From Verrucomicrobiia bacterium (GTDB lineage: Bacteria; Verrucomicrobiota; Verrucomicrobiia; Limisphaerales; JADLHS01): a DNA stretch of 64,000 nucleotides. The position numbers were made by a program, and so were the translations under genes. Positions within the stretch are counted from its first letter, which is position 1. Every line of letters starts with the position of its first letter. Shown here one piece after another: positions 1 through 12,006 of this stretch. The notes beneath the pieces are model-generated. The model made no database searches. It was given only the letters and a program-made list of their open reading frames with translations, and was not told where the DNA came from. Location: the NCBI GenBank assembly GCA_011525685.1, contig WYBW01000037.1:35767-99766 (forward strand), in the 5' to 3' direction.

Positions 1-988
1 CCGCGCCGGTGCAGCCGTCGTCGAGATGTTGCGTAAAGGCATTCGCCCGCGCGACATCCTCACGAAGAAAGCTTTTGAGAACGCCATCACCGTCGTCGTC
101 GCGCTCGGCGGTTCGACCAATGCCGTGTTGCATTTGCTCGCCATCGCGAGCGCTGCAAACGTGAAGCTCACCATTGACGACTTCACGCGCATCGGCAAAC
201 GCGTGCCCGTGCTCGCCGACCTCAAGCCCAGCGGCAAATACAGCATGAGCGCGCTCGTCGCCATCGGCGGCATCCGCCCGCTCATGAAGACGCTGCTCGA
301 CGCCGGATTGCTCCACGGCGATTGCCTCACCGTCACTGGCCAGACCATGGCCGAGACGTTGCGCGACGTGCAGCCGTATCCCAACGGCCAGCAAATCATC
401 CGCCCGCTCGACAACCCGATCAAAAAGGACAGCCACCTCGTCATCTTCTACGGCAACCTCGCGAGTCAGGGAGCAGTGGGGAAAATTTCGGGAAAAGAAG
501 GACTCCGATTCGAGGGCAAGGCGCGCGTGTTCAACTCCGAAGAATCCGCGCTGGAAAAAATCCTCGATGGCACAATCAAAAAAGGCGACGTGGTTGTGAT
601 TCGCTACGAAGGGCCGCGTGGTGGGCCGGGAATGAGAGAAATGTTATCTCCAACCTCCGCCATCATGGGACGCGGACTTGGAAAAGACGTGGCCTTGATC
701 ACCGATGGCCGCTTCTCTGGCGGAAGTCATGGATTCGTGGTTGGTCACATCACGCCGGAAGCTTATGTAGGCGGAACGATTGCGCTGGTGAAAAATGGCG
801 ACCCCATCACGATTGACGCGGAAAAGCGAACCATCACCTTGGGCGTCTCCACCAAAGAACTCGCCGCCCGCCGCAAAACTTGGAAATCAATCAAACCTCG
901 CTACACTCGTGGCGTGCTGGCGAAATACGCCGCGCATGTGACCAGCGCATCCGAAGGCGCAGTGACGGACAAAGATTTGAAGCTGTGA
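1..988 (+). CDS. ilvD: dihydroxy-acid dehydratase, C-terminal part (5' truncated by window edge)
   Basis: Dihydroxy-acid dehydratase makes 2-oxo acids from 2,3-dihydroxy acids in branched-chain amino acid synthesis in the cytoplasm. The frame is open from base 2, so the first ATG at 26 is internal and the N-terminal half lies outside the window. Visible family signatures are [11 protein letters not shown] near the left edge, [11 protein letters not shown], and [10 protein letters not shown], which carries the serine proposed as catalytic base in the IlvD/EDD family. The C-terminus ends normally at TGA. Edd is the main alternative, but the IlvD-like C-terminus and overall similarity favour IlvD. 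The next gene, a foreign-looking glycosyltransferase, begins 45 bp downstream. Confidence 0.93.
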   Translation, partial: RAGAAVVEMLRKGIRPRDILTKKAFENAITVVVALGGSTNAVLHLLAIASAANVKLTIDDFTRIGKRVPVLADLKPSGKYSMSALVAIGGIRPLMKTLLDAGLLHGDCLTVTGQTMAETLRDVQPYPNGQQIIRPLDNPIKKDSHLVIFYGNLASQGAVGKISGKEGLRFEGKARVFNSEESALEKILDGTIKKGDVVVIRYEGPRGGPGMREMLSPTSAIMGRGLGKDVALITDGRFSGGSHGFVVGHITPEAYVGGTIALVKNGDPITIDAEKRTITLGVSTKELAARRKTWKSIKPRYTRGVLAKYAAHVTSASEGAVTDKDLKL

Positions 989-1516
989 GGTAGCGCGGGA
1001 AACACTATTCGCAACCGTGAAAGATTGCAGCCATGACAGCCTTAATCATCCCATGCTTCATAAAATCAAGGTGGGACATTGAGTGCCTGAACAGATTGTG
1101 CGGCAGCATTCAGAGGCAATCGCAGCCTTTCGATAAGGTTTATTTGGTGGACGATGCAAGTCCGGTGAAACACAAAGTTCACCATGACTTCGTTGAAGAA
1201 ATTTTTCTCAACGAAAATGGCGGGCCGGCGAGAGCCAGAAACATCGGCATCAACAACGCCATCAGTTCAGGTGCAGAGTATCTTTTGTTCACTGACCACG
1301 ACTGCATATTAGACCCGGACTGGGCCAAGGAAATGACTTCATTTCTTGCGACAACGGAGTTTGGAGCAGTCGGCGGCATGACATACTCGTGGGGCAAAAC
1401 TTTTCTTGACCGTTATCACGACCTCAACGGAACGCTTGCAGGCAAGTTGAGATGTACCCCGTTTTTTAGACCACTGGTGTAGGTGGATTTTTTGGTGTCT
1501 GCTCCTGGCTTGCTCG

Positions 1517-1852
1517 ATGAACGAGCGAGTCAAAAAGCAAGAAAGGACAGACAGCAAAATGAGAGCGAAGCGAAGACGGTTGGAAGCGGGCTTCAAGGCC
1601 AAAGTGGGGCTTGAGGCATTGAAAGGAATCAAGACGGTGGCGCAGATTGCGCGGGAGTATCAGGTGCATCCCAATCAGGTCAGCCAGTGGAAGAGCGAGG
1701 TCAGCCGGTGCCTGCCCGAAGTGTTCGAGAACGGGCCGAGCGTGCAAATCCAGGAGAGCGAGAAAGAGATCGAGCGGCTGGAACGCAAGGTGGGGCAGTT
1801 GACCATGGAACTGGACTGGCTCAAAAAAAAGTCCAGACAACTGGGCTTGTGA
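1517..1852 (+). CDS. IS3-family transposase OrfA (HTH subunit)
   Basis: This is the 111-residue OrfA of the element. It contains the helix-turn-helix region FKAKVGLEALKGIKTVAQIA...YQVHPNQVSQWK that recognises the element ends, followed by a leucine-zipper-like coiled coil (roughly residues 80-105, EKEIERLERKVGQL) used for multimerisation. Its stop overlaps the OrfB region. Near its 3' end an A8 run holds an A_AAA_AAG heptamer in the correct phase for -1 slippage, so a fused OrfAB transposase is expected from a fraction of ribosomes, as is typical of IS3 elements. Confidence 0.9.
   Translation: MNERVKKQERTDSKMRAKRRRLEAGFKAKVGLEALKGIKTVAQIAREYQVHPNQVSQWKSEVSRCLPEVFENGPSVQIQESEKEIERLERKVGQLTMELDWLKKKSRQLGL
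1825..1831 (+). other. programmed -1 ribosomal frameshift site (A_AAA_AAG)
   Basis: In the orfA frame the codons at 1826-1828 and 1829-1831 are AAA and AAG, preceded by A, giving the canonical slippery heptamer. Slipping one base back moves the ribosome from the orfA frame into the orfB frame, which is open across the site from 1687. This is the standard mechanism for IS3-family OrfAB synthesis. No stimulatory RNA structure was worked out. Confidence 0.8.
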
Positions 1853-2736
1853 AGGAGCGCGTGGAACTGGTGGAAAACCTTCCCGCGGGACTCTCATTGC
1901 GGACGCAATGCGAGTTGCTGGGCATTTCGCGCGGAGCGTATTACTACGAGCCGCGGCCCGAGAGCGCCGAGAACCTGGCGATCTTGCGCCGGCTGGACGA
2001 GCTGCATTTGGAGCGTCCGGTCTTCGGGAGTTTGCGGCTGGCCGCGCTATTGCGCCGGGAGGGTTGGGAGATCAATCGCAAGCGAGTCCAGCGCCTGATG
2101 TCGGTGCTGGGCATCCGGGCGATCTATCCGCAGAAGGACACCAGCCGGCCGGAGCCGGGACACGAGATCTACCCGTATTTACTGCGTGGGAAAGAGATCA
2201 CGGGACCGGATCAAGCGTGGTGCGCCGACATCACTTACATCCCGATGCGCCACGGATTCATGTATCTGGTGGCGGTGATGGATTGGTGGAGTCGGTATGT
2301 GCTGGCGTGGCGTTTGAGCAACACGTTGGAGGCGGCCTTTTGTGTGGGGGCGTGGCAGGCGGCGCTCAAGAATGGCACGCGAGCGCCGTTGCTCGGCAAC
2401 ACGGATCAGGGTTCGCAGTTCACCTCGCTGGCCTACATCGAGGCGGTGGAGCAAGCGGGCACGTGGGTGAGCATGGATGGCCGGGGCCGCTGTCTGGACA
2501 ACGTGTTCGTGGAACGGCTGTGGCGCAGCCTCAAGTATGAGGACATCTACCTGCGCGACTACGAGGACGGGCTGGAGTTGGAGAACGGCATGTTCCACTG
2601 GTTCGCCCATTACAACGACGAGCGACCGCATCAGGCCCTGGGCTACGCGACGCCCCGGGAAGTGTATCGCTTCCCCGAATCGCACGGTGCCAGGCCCGCG
2701 AAGTGGGAGTTGAAAAGCGACCGCCTGCGGCGGTAA
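1849..2736 (+). CDS. IS3-family transposase OrfB (DDE integrase core)
   Basis: This is the catalytic half of the transposase. Counting from a GTG at 1849 (overlapping the orfA stop as GTGA), the DDE triad is Asp127 (ADITY), Asp186 (NTDQGSQFTS) and Glu222 (VERLWRSLKYE). That gives the expected 35 residues between the second Asp and the Glu. The N-terminal HTH_21 region contains LGISRGAYYYE, and the C-terminus has the family ending HYNDERPHQALGY. The frame is open further upstream (from 1687) because it is normally entered by frameshifting from orfA. All catalytic residues are intact, so the element may still be active. Confidence 0.92.
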   Translation: MKERVELVENLPAGLSLRTQCELLGISRGAYYYEPRPESAENLAILRRLDELHLERPVFGSLRLAALLRREGWEINRKRVQRLMSVLGIRAIYPQKDTSRPEPGHEIYPYLLRGKEITGPDQAWCADITYIPMRHGFMYLVAVMDWWSRYVLAWRLSNTLEAAFCVGAWQAALKNGTRAPLLGNTDQGSQFTSLAYIEAVEQAGTWVSMDGRGRCLDNVFVERLWRSLKYEDIYLRDYEDGLELENGMFHWFAHYNDERPHQALGYATPREVYRFPESHGARPAKWELKSDRLRR

Positions 2737-3249
2737 GATGACGGTGCCTAAACAAAACGGGAGAGAGGAGGCCGGCGCCTGGCGTCGCCTTCTCTTTTCC
2801 AAAATGATTCTGTGCGCAGAGCAGACAACAGAAACAAACAAAAAATGCGGACCCAGGAAATCACACCTTATTTTCTGCGGTCAGTGGTTTGAAGATGGGG
2901 TCCAGCTCAAGTGGCTGCTCCCGGACCGGAAGGAATTGTGGTATATGCCTTCTCTGAATTTCGGGATGAAGAGTTTCGTTGCGGAGCAGTTCCAGTTTGA
3001 CGAAAGGTTTCCAACGGCTGCCGGAGAAGACGTGGATGTGTGCTTGCGCTTGCGGAGCAAATACAAAATCGGGTTTTGCCAACGCGCGAAACTGTGGCAC
3101 GACTACGGATACAAAAATTCCATCGTTGATTTCAACAAGTTCCTCAAGCTGTTCAAAAAATACAAAAGTTCCAGCGCAACCGTTTACGAGGGGCACACAG
3201 TTTTGATGTGGGATTCGTCGGAATCAATCTACGAAGGAAACATGAAACC

Positions 3250-4272
3250 ATGAGTCTCATCTACAAACGCAACGCCAACGAGCCCAGCGTGACTCACGTA
3301 ATCCATGATTACCTGGGCGAAATGCGCCCGTTCGCAAAGCGGGTGCGGAATCCACTTTTGGTGATTCCGATGCTCGTTTTGAAGTCGCTGGAGTGGGGCA
3401 TCTACCGCTGGTATCAAACTCCAATTAGGCGATTCTATGGCGTCAAAGGCAACGAGTTGATTTACATGATTACCAACGCTTGCAATGACCGCTGCCCCAA
3501 GTGCGGAATTTGGGAACGACCAGAACCCAAAGCCCAACACTTGATGATTTCCCATTTCATTAACTGTCTGAAGAGGCTTCATCACAACTTGTATCAGGTT
3601 ACTCTGACAGGCGGTGAACCCATGCTTTTCAAAAAGGATGTGATGCTGATCGCCGAAGAAGCGAAAAAGCTGAATGTGCCAATGGTGATGGTTACGAACG
3701 CACGACTCCTCGATGAGCCGTTCTTGAAGCGGTATAAAGAGCTGGGGCATATCCTTGTGATTTCAGTGGACTCGGTTGAACGGGAAAAATGGAACGAGTT
3801 CAGAGGGAGACAAAGCTTTGATGTTGTCTTCCCCAAAATCATGCTCGCGAAGGAGATTTTGGGAGACCAGTTAAGGATTCAATCCGTGCTTGCAAAGGAA
3901 TCAGCCAAAGAAATTCCGAAAGTCATCGAATGGTGCAAACAGCAAGGCATTCAGCACAACACGCAACTGTATCAGGACTTTGGCGCTTACAACTGGCACA
4001 ATGAAGTTTCGGAGAAAGTGATGGTTGACGATGGCACTCCGTGCGCGGCGAGAAAAAACATCTGCATCTATCCGAACGGCGACGTTGTAAAGTGTTTTGA
4101 CCACCGCAGAATTCCATTGGCAAAAGAGCCGCTGGGAAATATCGCCAAGCAAGACATCATTGAAATTCTCTGCACCAAGCGTTCGACTGAGATTTCAAAG
4201 ATAATGAAGAGCTGCAATTTGCCCTGCAAAAACATGTCGTGCAATAAACCGCAGAGCCTTTTGTTCAACTGA
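3250..4272 (+). CDS. radical SAM protein with SPASM-like C-terminal cysteines
   Basis: A 340-residue radical SAM enzyme. The [4Fe-4S]/AdoMet motif CNDRCPKC lies about 80 residues in, after an amphipathic N-terminal region, followed by LTGGEP, the AdoMet-binding glycine motif. The C-terminus has further cysteines (CAARKNICIYPNGDVVKC and CNLPCKNMSC) that resemble SPASM/Twitch auxiliary-cluster ligands. The start chosen is the ATG overlapping the upstream glycosyltransferase stop; an in-frame start at 3208 would run back into that gene. The linked glycosyltransferase and P-loop kinase suggest modification of a glycan or small molecule, but the substrate is unknown. GC is lower than in the flanking core genes. 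Confidence 0.8.
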   Translation: MSLIYKRNANEPSVTHVIHDYLGEMRPFAKRVRNPLLVIPMLVLKSLEWGIYRWYQTPIRRFYGVKGNELIYMITNACNDRCPKCGIWERPEPKAQHLMISHFINCLKRLHHNLYQVTLTGGEPMLFKKDVMLIAEEAKKLNVPMVMVTNARLLDEPFLKRYKELGHILVISVDSVEREKWNEFRGRQSFDVVFPKIMLAKEILGDQLRIQSVLAKESAKEIPKVIEWCKQQGIQHNTQLYQDFGAYNWHNEVSEKVMVDDGTPCAARKNICIYPNGDVVKCFDHRRIPLAKEPLGNIAKQDIIEILCTKRSTEISKIMKSCNLPCKNMSCNKPQSLLFN

Positions 4273-4820
4273 TGCAGGCAAAGCCCACCGACATAATAAT
4301 CCTTCGAGGCGCGCCCGGCTCTGGCAAATCACAGACGGCAAAAAGTTTGTCACAGTTCTTTCCCAAAGGCGTGAGGATGGAAGTTGACACCATTCGCCAA
4401 ATGGTTGTTTCAGTGGATTGGAAGAACCAAGAGGAGCATATCAACATGCTTCAAGCGTCCGCAGGGCTGGCTTGTGACTTTCTAAAGCGCGGCTTCAGCC
4501 CCGTCATCGTGGTTGACACATTTAGCGGGGATAAGGTTTTCGGATTCATGGATAGAATCCGCCAATTCGACCGCAATATCACAATCAGTGCGTTCGGGCT
4601 GTTCGCAACAGACGATGAATTGGAAAGGAGATTGGCGTTGCGTCAGAACGGAGAATCCAAAGATGTCGCAATCTGCAAAAAACTGAACGCCGACGTTCTA
4701 AAAATAAAACACGAGACGGAATTGCAGATAGACACCACAGGTTTATTGCCGCCGCAGACAGCGCGAAAGATTTACGAGCACTTATCTTTTCGCGGGCCGG
4801 TTGAACCGAGTGTTCATTGA
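4272..4820 (+). CDS. AAA/zeta-toxin-like P-loop kinase
   Basis: A 182-residue P-loop NTPase of the AAA_33/zeta-toxin-like kinase class. A Walker A motif GAPGSGKS lies at about residues 13-20. An acidic region RMEVDTIRQM follows at the substrate-side position, and VIVVDTF may be the Walker B strand. Arg-rich segments near ELERRLALRQ resemble a lid. The start codon overlaps the radical SAM stop (TGATG), so the two are translationally coupled. Related proteins phosphorylate small molecules or nucleotides, and the acceptor here cannot be read from sequence. No antitoxin partner is seen, so a toxin-antitoxin role is not supported. Confidence 0.7.
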   Translation: MQAKPTDIIILRGAPGSGKSQTAKSLSQFFPKGVRMEVDTIRQMVVSVDWKNQEEHINMLQASAGLACDFLKRGFSPVIVVDTFSGDKVFGFMDRIRQFDRNITISAFGLFATDDELERRLALRQNGESKDVAICKKLNADVLKIKHETELQIDTTGLLPPQTARKIYEHLSFRGPVEPSVH

Positions 4821-4935
4821 GCAAGCGAGCGGCATTTGATTCAATGCGTTCACCGAGTTCACCGGGAATTTTTACGCGAGTTGAATTTGAAAAGTTTAAC
4901 GCCAGTTCTGGCACGTTCACGCCGCCGCTTTCCCA

Positions 4936-4952
4936 GTCTCGCGATGCGGGAC
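4936..4952. terminator. hairpin between convergent genes
   Basis: GTCTCGC and GCGGGAC flank a GAT loop and form a 7-bp stem with one G-U pair. It lies between the plus-strand kinase and the end of minus-strand sucB. Neither strand has a U tract after the stem, so intrinsic termination is uncertain. The rest of 4821-4988 holds nothing recognisable. Confidence 0.25.
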
Positions 4953-4988
4953 GCGGGCGAAAAACTTTGCGGCAATGGGACGGCTGTG

Positions 4989-6251
4989 TCAGATCTCCAA
5001 GAGCATCCGCGCCGGGTTCTCCACGGCATCCTTGATGCGCCGCAGAAACAACACCGACTCCTTGCCGTCCACAATGCGATGATCGTAGGTCAACGCCACA
5101 TACATCATGGGCCGAATCACCACCTGGCCGGCCAGTGCAATGGGGCGCTCTTGAATGGCGTGCATCCCGAGGATGCCGCTCTGAGGCGGATTCACCAGCG
5201 GCGTCGAAAGCAACGACCCGAAAACTCCGCCGTTAGTGATAGTGAACGTGCCGCCTTGCAGTTCCTCCGGTTTGAGTTTGTTTTCCCGGGCGCGCTGGGC
5301 GAAATCGGCAACTGTCCGCTCGATCTCCGCAAAGCTCAAACGGTCCGCCTCGCGCAACACCGGCACGACCAAACCGCGGTCGGTGCTGACGGCCACGCCG
5401 ATGTCGTGGTAGTTGCGATAGACGATGTCCGTGCCGCGGATTTCGGCGTTCAACTGCGGAATCTGTTTCAGCGCATCAATCACTGCCTTGACGAAGAACG
5501 ACATGAAACCCAGCTTCACGCCGTATTTCTTTTGGAATACCTCCTGATATTGCTGGCGCAGCGCAAGAATGGCAGACATGTCCACTTCGTTGAACGTCGT
5601 GAGCAAGGCCGCCATGTGTTGCGCTTCCACCAACCGCCTGGCGAGGGTGCGCCGCAGCAAACTCATGCGGACCACTTGCTCTTCGCGAGCGGACGGTGCT
5701 GATTTCGCTGGCGGCGCGGGCGCGGTCGGAGCGGGCGGCGTCGTTTCTTTTTCTGGCCGCTGCTCCACGTGGCGCACGACGTCTTGCTTCGACACTCGGC
5801 CGCCGGGCCCGGTCGCGGACACTTCGTCGGCGCGCAGGCCATGCTCAGCCAAAACCTTTTCGGCCAAGGGGGTGGCGCGAGTCCGCGCCGGCGTCTTGGA
5901 CGGTGGTGGTCCTTCGCCACTTTGACGGCTTTCGGAAGTTCGTTCCAAAGCGCCAGACGACTGGCGCGCTCCCAGACCTGGTGGCGGTTCGGAAGCGCTC
6001 TTGGTCTCTGTGCTCCCCGCTTCGAGAAGGCCGATGGTCTCGCCCACCTTGGCGGATTCGCCGGTTTTTTTCAGAATCCGGCCAAGCTTGCCGGCTGCGG
6101 GCGCGGGCAACTCCACGGTGGCTTTCTCGGATTCGATGACCACCACAGGTTCGTCTTTCGCCACGGCCGCACCTTCGGCTTTCAGCCACTCGCCGATTTC
6201 GACTTCAGTGATGGATTCGCCCACCGACGGGACTTTCAACTCGATGGTCAT
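4989..6251 (-). CDS. sucB: dihydrolipoyl succinyltransferase (E2 of 2-oxoglutarate dehydrogenase)
   Basis: This E2 subunit transfers the succinyl group from E1 to CoA in the TCA cycle. From the N-terminus it has a lipoyl domain with the lipoylated lysine in [10 protein letters not shown], an Ala/Pro-rich linker, a peripheral subunit-binding domain ([13 protein letters not shown]...GPGGRV), a second linker, and the catalytic acyltransferase domain ending with the [10 protein letters not shown] active-site His/Asp motif. At 420 residues it has normal length. It starts two bases after the sucA stop, so both are one operon. No E3 (lpd) follows. Confidence 0.95.
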   Translation of the reverse strand: MTIELKVPSVGESITEVEIGEWLKAEGAAVAKDEPVVVIESEKATVELPAPAAGKLGRILKKTGESAKVGETIGLLEAGSTETKSASEPPPGLGARQSSGALERTSESRQSGEGPPPSKTPARTRATPLAEKVLAEHGLRADEVSATGPGGRVSKQDVVRHVEQRPEKETTPPAPTAPAPPAKSAPSAREEQVVRMSLLRRTLARRLVEAQHMAALLTTFNEVDMSAILALRQQYQEVFQKKYGVKLGFMSFFVKAVIDALKQIPQLNAEIRGTDIVYRNYHDIGVAVSTDRGLVVPVLREADRLSFAEIERTVADFAQRARENKLKPEELQGGTFTITNGGVFGSLLSTPLVNPPQSGILGMHAIQERPIALAGQVVIRPMMYVALTYDHRIVDGKESVLFLRRIKDAVENPARMLLEI

Positions 6252-6253
6252 GG

Positions 6254-9049
<2,796 letters not shown>

Positions 9050-9156
9050 GTCGTCACCGCATACAGTTGGCCGCTCGCTTTCAAACCTATGAGAGGGTCA
9101 ATGGCGTCTGCGGGGTAATCGTCCGCTTCAATACGGGAGACATGAAGCTCATTTGT

Positions 9157-11454
9157 TTACGCTGTTCTTGGGGGTTTGGCATCCAGGAACTGTTCTGCCA
9201 CGGCATCGGGTTTATCTGTCAATGACCAGCCGGTCTTGATGCCCAACACGAACCAGCCCAGCACTACAACGCCAATGCCGAAGATCGTATCACCGATCAC
9301 TCGCAGCCAGCGCAGCGTGTTCATCAAGTCCGTCTGCATAAACTCCGCCGAACGCGCCCACCACATCCCCTCGTTGACGCTGGCTACGGTTTGCATCAGG
9401 CCGCGCGGCAGGTCGGAGAGCAGCACCATAAGCGCGAGGCCGATGTTGATGGACCAGAACGCGAACGAGAGTGGTCGCGTCCGCCATGTGTGATGGACGG
9501 TGAGTCCTTTGAGACAGAAGAGCATCAGGCCGATGCCCAACATGCCGTAAACACCGAACAACGCCGTGTGCCCGTGGACGGCGGTCGTATTGAGGCCCTG
9601 CATATAATACAGCGCAATCGGCGGGTTGATGAGAAAGCCAAACAACCCGGCGCCGACCAGGTTCCAGAACGCGACTGCTACGAAGCAGTAGATCGGCCAG
9701 CGATAGGCCGACACCCATTTTCGCGCGCGGGAGAGTGTGAGGTTTTCATAGGCTTCAAAACCGATAAGCACCAATGGCACAACTTCCAAAGCACTGAATG
9801 TCGCGCCTAAAGCCATCACCGCGACTGGTGTGCCGCTGAAATACAAGTGATGAAAGGTTCCAAGGATTCCGCCCGAGAGAAAGATCGTGGTTGAAAACAA
9901 AACCGCCGCCGTGGCGGTGACCGTTCGCAATAGTCCCATTCGTGTGAAGAGAAAGGCGATGACGACGGTAGCAAACACTTCAAAGAATCCTTCCACCCAC
10001 AAATGCACCACCCACCAGCGCCAATACTCGGCGATCGCGTAGTGGGTTTGTCTTCCCCACATCAGTCCGGCGCCGTAGAACAACGCAATGGCGGTCGAGG
10101 CGATCAGGAACAACGCCAGCAGGTGCCGGTGTTCGCCCGGTTTTTTGAATGCGGGCCACATGGCGCGGCCCATGAGCAACAGCCAGACCCACAAACCCAC
10201 AAACAGGAAGAGTTGCCAGAATCGTCCAAGGTCCACGTATTCGTAGCCTTGGTGACCGAACCAGAAGTTCATTTCGTAGCCCATCCGCTGGCGCGTCCCG
10301 TACCACGTGCCAAACATCGAGCCGACCACGATGACCAACAGGCAAACGAAGAGGAAATTGACGCCAGCACGCTGAAACTTCGGCTCATGTCCGGACACGG
10401 CGGGCGCGATGAACAACCCGGTCGCCAGCCACGCCGTCGCGATCCAGAAAATGGCCAACTGGGTGTGCCAGGTGCGCGTGACAGAATACGGCAGCCATTC
10501 GGCCAGCGGGATGCCGTAGAAGCCGCTGCCTTCCACACCGTAGTGGGCGGTCACCACACCCATGATGACTTGGGCCAGGATCAACGCCGCCACAACCCAG
10601 AAGTATTTCAGGGTCGCGCGCATCGAAGGCGTTGGCTGCAGTCCGAGCAACGGGTCTTTCTCCGGGAGATCATGAGGTTGCTCTTCTTTGGTTTTGAGCA
10701 CGGCGTGATACCAGGCGAGCGCCCCAATGCCAGCCAGGAGCAGGACAAAGCTGACGACGGACCACAGAACGCTGGAGCCAGTCGGCACGTTGGCGACGAG
10801 CGGCTCGGGCGGCCAGTTCTGGGTGTAACTGATGGTTTCACCGGGACGATCCGCAGCGCAGGCCCAAGCGGCCCAGAAGAAGAATCCGGTCATCTGATGC
10901 CGTCGCTCCGCATCGCGCAGCACATTCCCGGGAATCGCGTAAGCCTTGCGCAATTCGGACAGCTCCGGTGCGTCGCTGAAAAGTTTGCTGTAATGCTCCG
11001 CCACCGCGCGAATGGCCGCCGCGCGATCGACCGATACGATTAACTCACCAGTTTCCGGTTTGTAAGTGTTGGTGCGAAGCTCGGCCTGCAACTTTGCCCG
11101 CAAGGCCGCTTGGTCGGTCGCTGGAATGTCCCTGTAAGCCTTACCGAACTGCTGGTTTGCCCAATGATCCAGCAGCCAGACCGATTCGCGATGCAGCCAG
11201 TCCGCTGACCAATCCGGCGCGACATACGCGCCGTGTCCCCACACGGAGCCCATTTGCTGCCCGCCGGCGGACTGCCAGACATTCTGGCCGTCGCGGATTT
11301 CCTGACCAGTGAAAAGGACCTTGCCGTCGGCTGTGACCACCTTTTCGGGAAGGGGCGGCATTTTGTGATAAATGTCGTTGCCGAAATAGATCAGCACGGC
11401 GAACGACGCGACAATAACGACGGACAAACTGATCCAAAGTTTTCGATAGTTCAT
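9157..11454 (-). CDS. norZ: quinol-dependent nitric oxide reductase (qNOR)
   Basis: A single-subunit membrane NO reductase of 765 residues that reduces NO to N2O with quinol electrons. A first TM helix (WISLSVVIVASFAVLIYF) is followed by a large extracytoplasmic domain (roughly residues 30-240) typical of qNOR and replacing NorC. About 13 further helices of the haem-copper oxidase fold follow, including HLWVEGFFEVFATVV with the conserved glutamates near the non-haem iron. The start MNYRKLW at 11454 is chosen because an upstream extension to 11613 would run into nsrR. It lies 20 bp after nsrR on the same strand, so co-transcription and NO-dependent derepression are expected. Confidence 0.93.
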   Translation of the reverse strand: MNYRKLWISLSVVIVASFAVLIYFGNDIYHKMPPLPEKVVTADGKVLFTGQEIRDGQNVWQSAGGQQMGSVWGHGAYVAPDWSADWLHRESVWLLDHWANQQFGKAYRDIPATDQAALRAKLQAELRTNTYKPETGELIVSVDRAAAIRAVAEHYSKLFSDAPELSELRKAYAIPGNVLRDAERRHQMTGFFFWAAWACAADRPGETISYTQNWPPEPLVANVPTGSSVLWSVVSFVLLLAGIGALAWYHAVLKTKEEQPHDLPEKDPLLGLQPTPSMRATLKYFWVVAALILAQVIMGVVTAHYGVEGSGFYGIPLAEWLPYSVTRTWHTQLAIFWIATAWLATGLFIAPAVSGHEPKFQRAGVNFLFVCLLVIVVGSMFGTWYGTRQRMGYEMNFWFGHQGYEYVDLGRFWQLFLFVGLWVWLLLMGRAMWPAFKKPGEHRHLLALFLIASTAIALFYGAGLMWGRQTHYAIAEYWRWWVVHLWVEGFFEVFATVVIAFLFTRMGLLRTVTATAAVLFSTTIFLSGGILGTFHHLYFSGTPVAVMALGATFSALEVVPLVLIGFEAYENLTLSRARKWVSAYRWPIYCFVAVAFWNLVGAGLFGFLINPPIALYYMQGLNTTAVHGHTALFGVYGMLGIGLMLFCLKGLTVHHTWRTRPLSFAFWSINIGLALMVLLSDLPRGLMQTVASVNEGMWWARSAEFMQTDLMNTLRWLRVIGDTIFGIGVVVLGWFVLGIKTGWSLTDKPDAVAEQFLDAKPPRTA

Positions 11455-11474
11455 AGGTTCAATAGCGCATCGTT

Positions 11475-11906
11475 TTAGAGTTTTAGCGCGGCGCGCATTC
11501 GGGACGGCTGCTTCACGAGATCGGCCAACGTGTAGCTGTCCAGCACCGCGAAAAATGCCGCCGCCGCTTCGTCCAACACGCCCTTCAAACGGCACGCCGG
11601 AAAGAGCCGGCACAGGCGGCCGGGCTGGTCCGCACAGTCTATCACAGTGTCCGATTCTTCGCCAAGCCGGACAATGTCGCCCAGCCGGATTTGCTCCGGC
11701 GGTCTGCCCAGCGTGAACCCGCCGCCGATGCCGCGCTGCGTTTGCAGATAACCGTTGCGACCGAGGTCATGGACGACTTTCACCAGATGATGGCGTGAAA
11801 TGCCATACGTGTCGGCGACCTCGTCCACGGTGACTCTTTCGGGACTGCGCAACGCGGCGTGCATGAGCACGCGGATCGAATAATCGGAATAGGTGCTCAG
11901 TCGCAT
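11475..11906 (-). CDS. nsrR: Rrf2-family nitric-oxide-sensing repressor NsrR
   Basis: A 143-residue Rrf2 protein. The N-terminal winged helix MRLSTYSDYSIRVLMHAA...VADTYGISRHHLVKVVHDL is followed by GGFTLGR and three cysteines, CADQPGRLCRLFPAC. That spacing matches NsrR cluster ligands rather than IscR. NO destroys the Fe-S cluster and releases the repressor from DNA. It is divergent from a hemerythrin gene and precedes norZ, and the intergenic region holds a close match to the NsrR operator. Autoregulation together with control of both flanking units is therefore likely. Confidence 0.92.
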   Translation of the reverse strand: MRLSTYSDYSIRVLMHAALRSPERVTVDEVADTYGISRHHLVKVVHDLGRNGYLQTQRGIGGGFTLGRPPEQIRLGDIVRLGEESDTVIDCADQPGRLCRLFPACRLKGVLDEAAAAFFAVLDSYTLADLVKQPSRMRAALKL

Positions 11907-11948
11907 CGGGAAGCAAGATGCTTGAGCGGGAGAGCGGATTCAAGACTA

Positions 11949-11971
11949 AAGATGTATTTGCCATACAGCTT
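11949..11971. promoter_or_regulatory. NsrR-type operator in the nsrR/hemerythrin divergent promoter
   Basis: The site begins AAGATGTATTT and ends ATACAGCTT, spaced as in the enterobacterial NsrR consensus (AAGATGYATTT, one base, AAATRCATCTT). By hand 19 of 22 defined positions agree. It lies 43 bp from the nsrR start and 36 bp from the hemerythrin start, so one bound dimer could block both promoters. The assignment to NsrR rests on consensus and location. Confidence 0.7.
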
Positions 11972-12006
11972 TTGATCGATTATTCTTTTGTCCGACGATT
12001 GCGCCT

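Larger units (their letters stand above)
1453..2760 (+). mobile_element. IS3-family insertion sequence
   Basis: An element of about 1.3 kb carries overlapping orfA and orfB. The left end reads TGTACCCCGTTTTTTAGACC. The right end, read inward from 2760, reads CCGTTTTGTTTAGGCACC, an imperfect inverted repeat of the left end that lacks its outermost bases. A 4-bp direct repeat GAGA lies at 1449-1452 and 2761-2764, a normal target duplication size for this family. The right boundary is the less certain one: a possible second inverted similarity (TTTTTTG...TGTCTGCTC at the left, its complement near 2821-2848) could place it further out. Codon use is richer in GC than the interrupted gene. Confidence 0.85.
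1033..3253 (+). pseudogene. family 2 glycosyltransferase interrupted by an IS3-family element
   Basis: The 5' half (1033-1452) encodes a GT-A fold start: IIPCF strand, VDDAS nucleotide-binding region, GGPARARNIGI helix and a TDHDC metal-binding DxD-like motif. The 3' half (to 3253) encodes the acceptor-side region with FDERF and AAGEDVDVCLRLR, where ED is the usual catalytic-base region. An IS element separates the halves. Deleting 1453-2764 (element plus one copy of a GAGA duplication) rejoins them in one frame without a stop, which supports a single ancestral gene. As it stands the left half ends at a stop inside the element (1482). The gene overlaps the radical SAM start by ATGA, suggesting a former operon. 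It is lower in GC than the flanking chromosomal genes. Confidence 0.8.

Noticed and set aside
2179..2841. 220-codon minus-strand open frame in the IS
   Set aside because: It is antisense to the OrfB catalytic core, whose DDE residues are intact.
4272..4820. Toxin-antitoxin module suggested by the zeta-like kinase
   Set aside because: No small antitoxin gene adjoins it; the coupled partner is a radical SAM gene, so a metabolic kinase is more likely.
10003..11043. 346-codon plus-strand open frame
   Set aside because: It is antisense to norZ, and the predicted product is charged and lacks domains.
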